This document shows, in pieces, positions 1 to 7,558 of a stretch of 17,385 nt of DNA; position 1 is the first letter of the stretch; every line of letters starts with the position of its first letter. The translations under genes and the position numbers were made by a program. Under the pieces are notes generated by a model. That model was not told where the DNA came from. It ran no database searches and worked only from the letters and a program-made list of their open reading frames with translations. Source of the DNA: Dehalococcoidia bacterium (lineage in GTDB: Bacteria > Chloroflexota > Dehalococcoidia > Dehalococcoidales > UBA1222); assembly GCA_009783135.1 (NCBI GenBank), contig WRHS01000023.1:1-17385 (forward strand), in the 5' to 3' direction.

Positions 1-647
1 CCCTCCATAAACTCAATGTCATGAAAAATGCCTATCATACTTGTGTTTTTATCCTTGAGTTTTTTCAGCATATCCTTTACAAGAATTTTTGTTTTACTAT
101 CAAGCGAAGCCGTAGGCTCATCCAGCATGAGCAGCCGAGGTCTTTTAACCATGGCATGGGCCAGATTTAATCTGAGGCGCTCGCCTCCTGAAAAAGTCGC
201 AGGGTAGATATGCCACAGATTTTCTGGCAGACGAAAGTAGCCCAGCATTTCTTCGGCATCCGACTCAGCCATCCCTGCGTCAGTGCCCATATCGGCTAAG
301 GCACTTACGACATGTTCTTTGGCAGTTGTCCTTGGCATGACATTCAAAAACTGTGACACATAACCTATTTCATGGCGGCGCAGATATAGAATTTCGCGCT
401 CGCCTGCCGTTGCCAGATTAATCCTGCCGAACGCCGCGCTGTCGTAAACAATATCGCCCTGCATCGGCAGATAACTGCGGTTTATGCATTTGAGTATGGT
501 AGATTTACCGGCACCTGACAGTCCGACAATACCGATAAACTCTCCCTCATTCAGGGTAATGTTTATGTTCTGGCATGATTTAATCTCAAGCCCCGGGTTG
601 TGCAGATAGAAATTTTTGGCAAGGTTCGTAATTCTTAATATTTCCAT
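1..647 (-). CDS. phnL: C-P lyase ABC-type protein PhnL (3' end cut by window edge)
   Basis: PhnL is an ABC-type ATPase needed, with PhnG, PhnH and PhnI, to make ribose 1-alkylphosphonate 5-triphosphate from ATP and a phosphonate; it is not a transporter subunit. I translated it from the minus strand starting at the ATG whose first base is 647. About 215 codons are present; the last 10-20 expected for the family lie beyond base 1. Visible motifs are Walker A GLSGAGKS (residues 42-49), a Q-loop near VSQFL, the signature FSGGE, Walker B LLMLDEPTASLD and an H-loop histidine in FHDIE. The ATG lies two bases after the phnM stop, and a GGAG overlapping the phnM end serves as its ribosome site. It follows phnM, whereas in E. 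coli phnL precedes phnM. Identification is confident because of context and the PhnL-like FSGGE signature. Confidence 0.93.
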   Translation of the reverse strand, partial: MEILRITNLAKNFYLHNPGLEIKSCQNINITLNEGEFIGIVGLSGAGKSTILKCINRSYLPMQGDIVYDSAAFGRINLATAGEREILYLRRHEIGYVSQFLNVMPRTTAKEHVVSALADMGTDAGMAESDAEEMLGYFRLPENLWHIYPATFSGGERLRLNLAHAMVKRPRLLMLDEPTASLDSKTKILVKDMLKKLKDKNTSMIGIFHDIEFME

Positions 648-649
648 AT

Positions 650-1819
650 CTATCTCCGGTACTCTATGCGTGACGTCTGTTTGCCATCTACAAATGCATG
701 CGTAATAACCGGATAGCCATCAAGCAATTCCACAATCAGCAGGTCTGCCTTTTTACCGGCTTCAACAGAACCATATTCCTCATCTATTCGCATGGCTTTT
801 GCCGGATTCAAGGTAACCTTATTGACCATTTTCGGCAGAGGCACGGCATATTTTGCATTCATATAAAACACGCTATGCAGAATAGCAGCAGGGTAGTAAT
901 CCGAGCAGATTATGTCGGCGCAATCATCCAAAATAGCCTCTGCTGCCGACATATTGCCCGAGTGTGAATTCCCCCTTAAGATGTTGGCCGATCCGACAAC
1001 AGTGTAGAACCCCCGTTCTTTTGCCGATTTTGCCACCTCCAGCGAAATTGGGAACTCGCTGATGCTCACGCCGACTTCTTTATTCAGTGCAAGCTTTTTA
1101 TGCGTATCATCGTCGTGTGATGCCACTGCTATTCCTTTTTCATGTGCCAAAGCAGCAAGTTCTTTCAACTGCTCAAATGAAAGCGTGGATTTTTTCTTAT
1201 GGTGCTCCAGAACGCTTTCAAACCAAACGGCATCGACTTCCTTGCCGCTATACTTGGATACGGCATCGTAGTATACCGCGATGCTGTTGTACTGCCCCTG
1301 ACCTGGGGTATGATCCATAAATGAGATTAAATGTACCCTGTCCTGCCTGAGCATGTCAGATGCGATATCAAAGGCTTCTATATTGTCGATTTCTATGCGC
1401 AGATGCAGTCTGTGATGAATTAGATGGTTGCGCATATGTATATTGGCAATCAGCACAGCCAGTTTTTGAATGTTTTCCTTCGATTTAAGAAATCCACGGC
1501 AGAAAAGCTCGCTGCTCGCCAGCGACAGAGAATGATACATAGTCGTAATTCCGGCACCGAGCAAATCCCGTTCGCATACCTTAAACGCAAACTCAAAATC
1601 CAGTTGCGACGTGGGACGTGGCTGTATATACTGCTCAATCGTATCAGAGTGAACGTCAATCATCCCCGGCATAACAAAGCGCCCATGCGCGTCAACTACT
1701 CTTTCAGCGCTGTCCGTGCTATCCGAAAAGCCCAGTATTATATTGCCGTCAATAAGTAATAATTTACCCTCAACGACATGCTCAGGTGTTATAATTTTTC
1801 CATTTTTTATAGCAATCAA
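650..1819 (-). CDS. phnM: Alpha-D-ribose 1-methylphosphonate 5-triphosphate diphosphatase PhnM
   Basis: PhnM is an amidohydrolase-fold enzyme that removes pyrophosphate from ribose 1-methylphosphonate 5-triphosphate, giving the 5-phosphate substrate of PhnJ. The 389-residue product has the usual family length (E. coli about 378). It shows the metal-binding DVHSDTIEQ motif at residues 55-63, SFMDHTPGQGQ in the middle, ASHDDDT further on, and the late CSDYYPAAILHS and GKKADLLIV segments typical of this family. The start is a TTG, supported by a perfect AGGAGG eight bases upstream; no better ATG is nearby. It starts 12 bases after the phnK stop and ends two bases before phnL, so translation is likely coupled. 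No missing residue was noticed. Confidence 0.95.
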   Translation of the reverse strand: MIAIKNGKIITPEHVVEGKLLLIDGNIILGFSDSTDSAERVVDAHGRFVMPGMIDVHSDTIEQYIQPRPTSQLDFEFAFKVCERDLLGAGITTMYHSLSLASSELFCRGFLKSKENIQKLAVLIANIHMRNHLIHHRLHLRIEIDNIEAFDIASDMLRQDRVHLISFMDHTPGQGQYNSIAVYYDAVSKYSGKEVDAVWFESVLEHHKKKSTLSFEQLKELAALAHEKGIAVASHDDDTHKKLALNKEVGVSISEFPISLEVAKSAKERGFYTVVGSANILRGNSHSGNMSAAEAILDDCADIICSDYYPAAILHSVFYMNAKYAVPLPKMVNKVTLNPAKAMRIDEEYGSVEAGKKADLLIVELLDGYPVITHAFVDGKQTSRIEYRR

Positions 1820-1831
1820 GCCTTTTTCCTC

Positions 1832-2677
1832 CTATATCAATGAATGCACAAGCTGCTGCGTATATACATCCTGCGGATCTTCAAGAATTTGATCTGTGAG
1901 CCCGCTTTCGACGATTTTGCCGTCCAGCATAACAATGGTACGGTCGGCAAGCATACGAATGACTGCCAGATCATGTGATACCAACAGGATGGAAATGCCA
2001 TATTTCGCCTTGATTTTCCGGATCAGATCAAGCACCTTTGCCTGTACCGACAAATCAAGACCCGTCGTTACCTCATCCAGCAATAAAAGTGCCGGGTTAT
2101 TAGCAAGCGCTTTGGAAATCTGAACGCGTTGCTGCATACCGCCGGAAAAATTCCTGGGCGCTTCGCTCATACGACTGGTCATGATTTCCACGGCCGCGAG
2201 AAGTTCCGCTGCTCGCTCGGTCATTTTGGCGGCATTTCGGCTGCCTGCGGCTATAATTTTTTCAGCGATATTGGATGCAGCTGAATAATCCATACGCAAT
2301 CCCATCACCGGATTTTGGTAAACCATGCCCATAACACTATTTTTGAGCATACGCTGCTCAGCCGAACTTGCCTCCCAAATACTCTTCTCGCCATTCTTAT
2401 AATCACGCAGCACCGCACTGCCGGAAGTTGGAATAAAATCGAAGTACAGGGCTCTCATCAGTGTGGTTTTCCCCGAGCCGCTTTCGCCTACAATACCAAG
2501 CACCTCACCGGGATACACATCAAGAGAGATGTCATTCACAGCCCATACCGCACCGCAAGCCATGCAACGATTTTTCTCCATGCTTTGAGACGTCCTGTCC
2601 CGGCACAAGCCGCATCCTGCACCATAACGAACAACCAGATTTTTTACCGATAATACCGGCGCCTCATCCAGATACAT
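1832..2677 (-). CDS. phnK: C-P lyase ABC-type protein PhnK with a CxxC-x12-CxxC insertion
   Basis: PhnK is an ATPase that docks on the PhnGHIJ core complex and is needed for C-P lyase activity in the cell. I place the start at the ATG at 2677 (reads MYLDEAPVLSV), which has GGAGG about eight bases upstream; a longer open frame reaching 2830 only shadows phnJ. This gives 281 residues against about 252 in E. coli. The extra length is mostly an insertion before strand 2 with CGLC (residues 22-25) and CMAC (38-41), which looks like a zinc or iron-sulfur site. Walker A is GESGSGKT (64-71), the signature is FSGGMQQRV, Walker B is LLLLDEVTTGLD (Val in place of the usual Pro), and the H-loop is in VSHDL. 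It overlaps the end of phnJ by 14 bases. Confidence 0.94.
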   Translation of the reverse strand: MYLDEAPVLSVKNLVVRYGAGCGLCRDRTSQSMEKNRCMACGAVWAVNDISLDVYPGEVLGIVGESGSGKTTLMRALYFDFIPTSGSAVLRDYKNGEKSIWEASSAEQRMLKNSVMGMVYQNPVMGLRMDYSAASNIAEKIIAAGSRNAAKMTERAAELLAAVEIMTSRMSEAPRNFSGGMQQRVQISKALANNPALLLLDEVTTGLDLSVQAKVLDLIRKIKAKYGISILLVSHDLAVIRMLADRTIVMLDGKIVESGLTDQILEDPQDVYTQQLVHSLI

Positions 2678-3506
2678 AATCTCTGACCTCCTGACAATAC
2701 GATGTGTCAGAGCACTGATAAAACCTATCCCCATGCTGGTCAAACATCTCATCAAGATAGGTGTTTTCGCTACCGCACAGACGGCATTTTTTGCCCTTAA
2801 AGTTCTCTTTTTCAAAAGGAATATCGTCAAAGGCCAGGGAAATTACCTCTGTATACGGAGGAATGGCATAAATCTTTTTTTCACGCCCTGCACCAAATAA
2901 GTATAGACACTCAGCCCTGTGCAGCTTGGGATTATCAAATTTTGGAATAGGGCTGGGATTCATCATATAACGCCCGGAAACCATGCATGGATACTCTGAT
3001 GCGATCGTCACCTTGTTGTATTTCACAAGGCTCTCATAAAGCTGGAGCCAAATTGGGGCATAATCCTTTTCGGCATGCATCTTCTTTGTAACTTCTTCGC
3101 GGGCCTCTACAATGCGCAATGGCTCGGGGATGGGAACCTGAAAAATGAGTATCTGTCTGTTTGTTAAAGGGACCTCCGGAATTCTGTGGCGCGTTTGTAT
3201 CACAGTGGCTTCGCTTGTTTTGGTTGTGGTTTCAACGTCGGTGCAAAGCCCGATAAACTTCTTGATGTTTACGGCATTTACGCTTTCATCACTGCCCTGG
3301 TCTATAACTTTCAGGACGTCTTCAGGTCCGATAAGCGAAAGAGTCAGCTGTATGCCGCCTGTACCCCACCCCCTGCCAATGGGAAGCTCGCGTGAGCCAA
3401 AAGACACCTGATACCCCGGGATGGCAACGGCCTTTAGGGCGGCACGGCGGATTTCACGTTTGGAGCCTTCGTCGAGGAAAGCAAAATTGTAGTTTCTATT
3501 CATCAT
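2664..3506 (-). CDS. phnJ: Alpha-D-ribose 1-methylphosphonate 5-phosphate C-P lyase PhnJ
   Basis: PhnJ is the radical SAM enzyme that breaks the carbon-phosphorus bond, releasing methane from methylphosphonate and leaving a cyclic ribose phosphate. The product is about 280 residues, as in E. coli (281). Near the N-terminus AIPGYQ holds the glycyl-radical glycine (Gly31 here, Gly32 in E. coli). Near the C-terminus are Cys241, Cys244, Cys265 and Cys271, matching the E. coli set 241, 244, 266 and 272: three bind the 4Fe-4S cluster and the last is the thiyl-radical cysteine. GWGTGGIQLT, IQTRHRIPE and SPIPKFDNPK are also family blocks. The start is one of two adjacent ATGs (3506 or 3503). These overlap the end of the small Cys-rich gene, which argues for translational coupling. 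An upstream extension to 3569 is not supported. Confidence 0.97.
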   Translation of the reverse strand: MMNRNYNFAFLDEGSKREIRRAALKAVAIPGYQVSFGSRELPIGRGWGTGGIQLTLSLIGPEDVLKVIDQGSDESVNAVNIKKFIGLCTDVETTTKTSEATVIQTRHRIPEVPLTNRQILIFQVPIPEPLRIVEAREEVTKKMHAEKDYAPIWLQLYESLVKYNKVTIASEYPCMVSGRYMMNPSPIPKFDNPKLHRAECLYLFGAGREKKIYAIPPYTEVISLAFDDIPFEKENFKGKKCRLCGSENTYLDEMFDQHGDRFYQCSDTSYCQEVRDYVSG

Positions 3507-3792
3507 CGTTGTCTCTTTTGCGGACGTAATGCCTGTATTCTTCCGGTGTTTTCTCTTTTGCCATGGCACAAAGCTCCCCGACAGTCACCAATTCTTTCAA
3601 CTTGTCATTCAGCATAGGCTGCAGGCATGTCGGAATATGGTCGCCGTGGTATCTGTGTATTGCGACGCACTCCCTGCATTTTCCGTGCCATTCGCAATAT
3701 TTCCTGCGGCATGAGCAAGCCGTAAGACCCGGGTCGTTCGCAACTTTTCTGTTTATAAGCGTACATTCGTAATATTCTTCTTTTGTTCTCAT
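3496..3792 (-). CDS. Small Cys-rich protein inside the C-P lyase operon (DUF6485-like motif)
   Basis: A 98-residue protein with eight cysteines (10, 26, 28, 33, 39, 42, 56, 75) and a His cluster (36, 46, 49, 52). The core, residues 26-56, has the pattern C-x-C-x4-C-x2-H-G-x-C-x2-C-x3-H followed by H and C, which I recognise from small cytosolic Cys-rich proteins of anaerobes (similar to DUF6485). There is no signal peptide or membrane segment, and the C-terminal third is charged and helical in look. It starts two bases after the phnI stop and its last codons overlap the phnJ start, so it is translated as part of the operon. It has no counterpart in the E. coli phn operon. I infer a metal-binding accessory role for C-P lyase, perhaps iron-sulfur supply or electron transfer to PhnJ; nothing in the sequence proves this. 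Confidence 0.85.
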   Translation of the reverse strand: MRTKEEYYECTLINRKVANDPGLTACSCRRKYCEWHGKCRECVAIHRYHGDHIPTCLQPMLNDKLKELVTVGELCAMAKEKTPEEYRHYVRKRDNDDE

Positions 3793-3794
3793 GC

Positions 3795-4847
3795 TTACGC
3801 CCGCGTCTTTCTAACCGCATCCAGTTTCGACTGGAAAGTAACGTAATGCGGAAGTTTCAGATGTGATATAAAGCCGTTCATTTCCAGACTGTCACCATGC
3901 ATTAATACGAATTCTTCATTTTGAGTAGGATATGGACCGCCGTGATCAAGCTCCCGGTCAATGACAGCCATCGAAATTGCCTTGGTCTCATTTCTGCCGA
4001 AAACCGCGCCATAACCAACGGCCAGTTTCAATTGTTCTTTATCATCTGCCTTGTTAAAACATTCCACCTCTGTGAGCAATACCTCGCCTATATAAATCTC
4101 CTCTTGCTCATCCAGCGGATACGGCACACAAAGCTCCACATACCCACAGCGCAATTCGCCAACAGTCGGGTGTTCCTGCCCAAACCCGCGCAGTGCAGAG
4201 TAGGCAAGTCCTGAAATAAAACCGGTATCTGCCCGGGCAAGCGTTTGCAGACGTGCACTTCTGTCTGCGGGGAACTCCAGCATACTCATTGTCACGTCAT
4301 GCGGAGGCTTGTCGTCTTGGGCGTATTGCTCAATAAGGCCTTCTTTTCTCAACTCATCAGACACGCGCGGACACAGCGAGATTTCTTCCGGCTCCTGCGC
4401 TCCAAGCATATCCAGCACTTCCCGTCGCAACTCAGCGGCTTTTTCCTTATCCAAATCGAAATTGATCAGCCTATGGGTGTAGTCATATGATGCACCCAGT
4501 ATCTGCCCGCCAATTATGTCCTTGAATGCCGCTGAAATACGGCGCACGATGCGCATTTCACTGGTATTTACAACGTTTGTGTAGTAATTTCGCGTGAGAG
4601 TGGAGCGATAAGCCCGCAACAGAAATACAGCCTCCTCCATGGAGCCCTCACATTGCTTTATGGCAAGAGCCGCGTATGTTTTGGAATATAATCCCGCCTC
4701 ACCCATGACACGGTCGACAAGCAGTGAAAGCTTGTTTTCAATCGCTTCAATTTCGACATCTTTCTCTGTGCCGCCCTTGTAAAAATCCAGCAGCTTAATG
4801 CTTGCCTCAATAGCCTCCTTGCCGCCGGATACCGCCACGTAAGTCAT
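3795..4847 (-). CDS. phnI: C-P lyase core subunit PhnI
   Basis: PhnI is the nucleosidase-like subunit that, with PhnG, H and L, displaces adenine from ATP to form the ribose triphosphate phosphonate ester; it is part of the PhnGHIJ core. The 350-residue product has family length (E. coli 354) and starts MTYVAVSGGKEAIEAS. Recognisable blocks are VDRVMGEAGLYS, AVFLLRAYRSTL, RRISAAFKDI with GGQILGASYDYTHRL, and DEEFVLMHGDS. The C-terminal SHLKLPHYV carries the two metal-binding histidines (His329, His334) expected in PhnI. The ATG directly follows the phnH stop codon with no gap, and a GGAGG lies about eight bases upstream, inside phnH. The next gene is the small Cys-rich one, two bases away. 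Confidence 0.96.
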   Translation of the reverse strand: MTYVAVSGGKEAIEASIKLLDFYKGGTEKDVEIEAIENKLSLLVDRVMGEAGLYSKTYAALAIKQCEGSMEEAVFLLRAYRSTLTRNYYTNVVNTSEMRIVRRISAAFKDIIGGQILGASYDYTHRLINFDLDKEKAAELRREVLDMLGAQEPEEISLCPRVSDELRKEGLIEQYAQDDKPPHDVTMSMLEFPADRSARLQTLARADTGFISGLAYSALRGFGQEHPTVGELRCGYVELCVPYPLDEQEEIYIGEVLLTEVECFNKADDKEQLKLAVGYGAVFGRNETKAISMAVIDRELDHGGPYPTQNEEFVLMHGDSLEMNGFISHLKLPHYVTFQSKLDAVRKTRA

Positions 4848-5435
4848 CTACTGCACCTCCATTTGTATCAGGCGTGGGATGGAAAACAGCCCGCCATCGT
4901 CTGAAATAAACAGCAAGTCAATACCCTGTGGGTACTCATAGTTCTGCATGTCGCGGAAAGCTAAGGCATCTTTTACTACCTGTGTCATCCGAACCACAGT
5001 ACAACCATTGATGCCCGGTCCCGCCAGAGCCATTTGGCACACGGGTTGTCCGTCATTCTGAATGACCACGGTTGCACTTTTGTGAGGATCGGAAAGCGTG
5101 CCGCATTTTGCCTTTTGAATTACCGGTTCCATATCGTTCGCAGTGCAGACAAACACAAAGTCCGCTGATTCCATAGGCGTTCTCTTCGCAAGCGTGAGTG
5201 AGGCGATTTCGTCTGACAGAAGTTGATTCCCACAGACATTGAAGCAGCTTTCATTGTCCAACAAGGTCATTGCCACAGCTAAAAATGCTGGATACTCGCC
5301 AAAGAGTTTATCTGCGAACTCTTTTGTTCCAACAACCCTTGCCGGATTGGACATGGCCTCCAGAATAAGTCTGAATACCTTCTGGCTATCGAATACAGTA
5401 TCAAAGCTATGCTTTTTTGAAAGCTGCGAGGTCAT
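4848..5435 (-). CDS. phnH: C-P lyase core subunit PhnH
   Basis: PhnH is a PLP-transferase-fold protein without PLP, a subunit of the PhnGHIJ core needed for ribose triphosphate ester formation. I choose the ATG at 5435 (MTSQLSKKHSFDTVFDSQ), giving about 195 residues, close to the 194 of E. coli, with GGAG eight bases before it. A longer open frame to 5462 has no such site. The typical opening is seen: FDTVFDSQKVFRLILEAMSNPARVV. Later LAGPGINGCTVV and FRDMQNYEYPQGIDLLFI match the PhnH C-terminal part. The gene overlaps the end of phnG by 29 bases and abuts phnI, in line with stoichiometric production of the core complex. Confidence 0.95.
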   Translation of the reverse strand: MTSQLSKKHSFDTVFDSQKVFRLILEAMSNPARVVGTKEFADKLFGEYPAFLAVAMTLLDNESCFNVCGNQLLSDEIASLTLAKRTPMESADFVFVCTANDMEPVIQKAKCGTLSDPHKSATVVIQNDGQPVCQMALAGPGINGCTVVRMTQVVKDALAFRDMQNYEYPQGIDLLFISDDGGLFSIPRLIQMEVQ

Positions 5436-5856
5436 GCGGCATCTCCTGATCCATAGATTCAAAGCAAACCATAGTTTTCAGATGCATGGCGTTTTCGCGC
5501 ATCAGCGCATCATTTTGTTCCTTTTCATAATTGAGCAACTTGTCCATTCCAGCAAACACACACCTGTTAATTGCCGCATCGATGATAGCCATATCAAGGG
5601 TTTTTTCAGTATCGTCTCCCATCAGAACAGCCACGCCCTGCACCCCATCAATCTCCACCGCTGCCTCGCAGACAATTACCTCACCGATATAAAACAAGGT
5701 CTGTTTGACAGGATCACGCATTTTGACCATAGCTAATGTTTTGCCCGGTTCTTTCACAATAAGCGGCGTGTATATTTTCTGAATATCAGCGGCTAAGACC
5801 TCCACGTCGCGCTTATCCATCTTTGCCAGAATTCTGGTTAGTCGTCTTTTTTGCAC
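5407..5856 (-). CDS. phnG: C-P lyase core subunit PhnG
   Basis: PhnG is the small core subunit that pairs with PhnI in the PhnGHIJ complex. The 149-residue product equals the family length (E. coli 150). The start is a GTG at 5856, two bases after the phnE2 stop, with GGTGAG overlapping the end of phnE2. The sequence opens QKRRLTRILAKMDKRDVEVLA, then shows GKTLAMVKMRDPVKQTLFYIGEVIVCEA and VLMGDDTEKTLDMAIIDAA, both characteristic of PhnG. It overlaps phnH by 29 bases. Together with the start position just behind the transporter genes, this marks the switch from uptake genes to catalytic genes within one transcript. Confidence 0.95.
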   Translation of the reverse strand: MQKRRLTRILAKMDKRDVEVLAADIQKIYTPLIVKEPGKTLAMVKMRDPVKQTLFYIGEVIVCEAAVEIDGVQGVAVLMGDDTEKTLDMAIIDAAINRCVFAGMDKLLNYEKEQNDALMRENAMHLKTMVCFESMDQEMPHDLAAFKKA

Positions 5857-5858
5857 TG

Positions 5859-6734
5859 CTATCTCACCTTTGTCTTAACTTTTGTTGCAACCATCTCCAG
5901 AAGAATTACGACAGCAACAATTAGATATGTAATGAAACCAAGTTCCCGTGGATCAGAATATTGGTGCCCGGCCAAATACAAAGCCTCCCCGATACCGCCA
6001 CTTCCGGCAGCGGCTCCGACGGCGACCGCATTGGCAAAGTTAATTTCAAAACGCAGGAAAGTCCATGCTACCAGATAACTGATTGATGACGGGAGTATTG
6101 CCTGAAAAACAATCTGCCAGAAATTTGCGCCACAAGCCTTTAGCGCTTCAATGGTTCCCTCATCCATCTCCTCAATCGATTCGGCATATGCCTTGATTAA
6201 ATAACCTGCACTGTGAAAAGTCAGTCCGATTACAGCCGAGACGCCGCCAAGCCCGGCTGATACCACAAAAATGAGAACCCATAGTATGGTCGGCACCGCC
6301 CGGATGAAAGCCACGAAGCTTTTGATGATGCTTGAAACCTTGGGGCTTGAGAGATTTTTTGCGCAGAATAAGGAGACAAAAATGGCAACGACAGAACCAA
6401 AAACCGTTGACAACACTGCCATGCAAAAAGTGATTAGTAATTGGTCTAATGCCCCTCTAAATCCCCCCGGAATGTTGACGTAATGTGGCGTAAAAAACAT
6501 AACCCGCAGATTTTCCAGTGTATCGCCGACTGCCTTGAAAAAGTCCAGATTTTTGTAGTTAAATGTCAAAAAACCCAGAATAGTTAAGCCTAATAACGCA
6601 AGTATCGTAAGTTTGATGATTCGATGGCTTTTATCGTGCGCGGCAGTTTTAATTTTCCCGCCGCGTGTTTTTTCCATCCCGCCAATTGCTCCCATTTGAG
6701 CAGAAACATGATTGGCAACAAACGGTGTTCTCAT
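5859..6734 (-). CDS. phnE: Phosphonate ABC transporter permease PhnE, second copy
   Basis: Inner-membrane permease subunit of the phosphonate importer. The product has 291 residues with a basic, non-membrane N-terminal stretch of about 40 residues, then five to six hydrophobic segments. The EAA-type loop that contacts the ATPase PhnC is EALKACGANFWQIVFQAILPSS. Its ATG shares one base with the TAA of phnE1, and an AGGAGG lies about 11 bases upstream. It differs clearly from phnE1, so the two probably form a heterodimeric channel rather than being a fresh duplication. The true start could be one of the internal Mets (residue 14 or 20), since the N-terminal tail is weakly constrained. Confidence 0.93.
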   Translation of the reverse strand: MRTPFVANHVSAQMGAIGGMEKTRGGKIKTAAHDKSHRIIKLTILALLGLTILGFLTFNYKNLDFFKAVGDTLENLRVMFFTPHYVNIPGGFRGALDQLLITFCMAVLSTVFGSVVAIFVSLFCAKNLSSPKVSSIIKSFVAFIRAVPTILWVLIFVVSAGLGGVSAVIGLTFHSAGYLIKAYAESIEEMDEGTIEALKACGANFWQIVFQAILPSSISYLVAWTFLRFEINFANAVAVGAAAGSGGIGEALYLAGHQYSDPRELGFITYLIVAVVILLEMVATKVKTKVR

Positions 6735-7558
6735 TATAGAATTGCCCTCCTGATTTGTGTGGAGGTTATTTCAATGGCGATTACCAGTACGACAATGGTG
6801 ATTAGTGTTAGCCCTGCTGCTCCATAGTTAAGGCTTTTAAGAAACCAATTAAACCAAAATCCAATGCCGGTTCCCGAGATTATTCCAATCAGTGTGGCGT
6901 TTCGGATATTTGTCTCAATCATGTATAAAACCCATGAAATAAGGGCTGCCGCCGAGGAAGGAATGATTCCACGAAATACCACCTGCATGTAATTTGCGCC
7001 GCTCGCATGAAGAGCCTCGACGCAGGATGCGCTAATTTCGTCAATAGTTTCGATGAAAGTTCTCGTTAGCAAGCCGAATGTGACAAAAAACAATGCAAAG
7101 AAACCTGTCAGGATGTTTTGCCCGAATGCCATGAATAACACCAAAACCCAAGCCACATCAGGAATATTGCGGAAGAAAGAGGCAATAATTCTGACCGCTC
7201 TTCCTATCAAAGGATTTATTTTGGTTGTTCTTGTGCCAAGCAGACTGAAAGCAAAAGCGAATACTGCCGAGCAGGCTGTCACTGCGACAGACATGAGTGC
7301 AGTTTCAAATAATGCTTTTAATATTTCGTCGGTTAACCAATGCCACGACGAAGAGTTGGGAATAAATTTGGTTAGGCTCCAGGTTATTGCCTTGGGAATT
7401 GATTTAATACCAACAATATAATCAAAATTCGCGATTAGCGACGAGGCAATCATAATTGCGATAACACCGAGAAAAAAGAATGTATACATTCTTTTTCTTT
7501 TGACAAATACCGATGTTTGATTGGCAGGTCTAGCCGCTTTCGATAGATTATGCGACAT
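6734..7558 (-). CDS. phnE: Phosphonate ABC transporter permease PhnE, first copy
   Basis: Inner-membrane permease subunit of the phosphonate importer, 274 residues (E. coli PhnE about 276). After a short basic tail ending in KRKRM comes a first membrane helix (about residues 25-45), then further helices. The EAA-type loop is EALHASGANYMQVVFRGIIPSS, the docking site for PhnC. The ATG at 7558 lies inside the last codons of phnC, an overlap of 11 bases, with GGTGAG as a reasonable ribosome site. The next gene encodes a second, divergent PhnE. A 24-bp perfect palindrome lies in its first hundred bases. Confidence 0.94.
   Translation of the reverse strand: MSHNLSKAARPANQTSVFVKRKRMYTFFFLGVIAIMIASSLIANFDYIVGIKSIPKAITWSLTKFIPNSSSWHWLTDEILKALFETALMSVAVTACSAVFAFAFSLLGTRTTKINPLIGRAVRIIASFFRNIPDVAWVLVLFMAFGQNILTGFFALFFVTFGLLTRTFIETIDEISASCVEALHASGANYMQVVFRGIIPSSAAALISWVLYMIETNIRNATLIGIISGTGIGFWFNWFLKSLNYGAAGLTLITIVVLVIAIEITSTQIRRAIL
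7473..7496. repeat. 24-bp perfect palindrome inside the 5' end of phnE1
   Basis: Each arm is 12 bases (AAAAAGAATGTA and its exact complement) with no spacer, centred on GTATAC. It lies 62-85 bases into phnE1, where the protein goes from Lys/Arg-rich to Phe-rich. AAA/AGA and TTT/TTC codons favour such symmetry, so chance plus coding is a fair explanation. A role in RNA folding is possible. Confidence 0.6.

Noticed and set aside
115..131. GCTCAT/ATGAGC inverted repeat in phnL
   Set aside because: It arises from the Walker B codons (LLMLDEP) and is only 6 bp.
2678..2830. Upstream extension of phnK by 51 codons
   Set aside because: It lies inside phnJ in another frame and the internal ATG at 2677 has a good ribosome site and the family-typical N-terminus.
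3507..3569. Upstream extension of phnJ by 21 codons
   Set aside because: It overlaps the Cys-rich gene, and the alignment with E. coli PhnJ starts at the internal Mets at 3506/3503.
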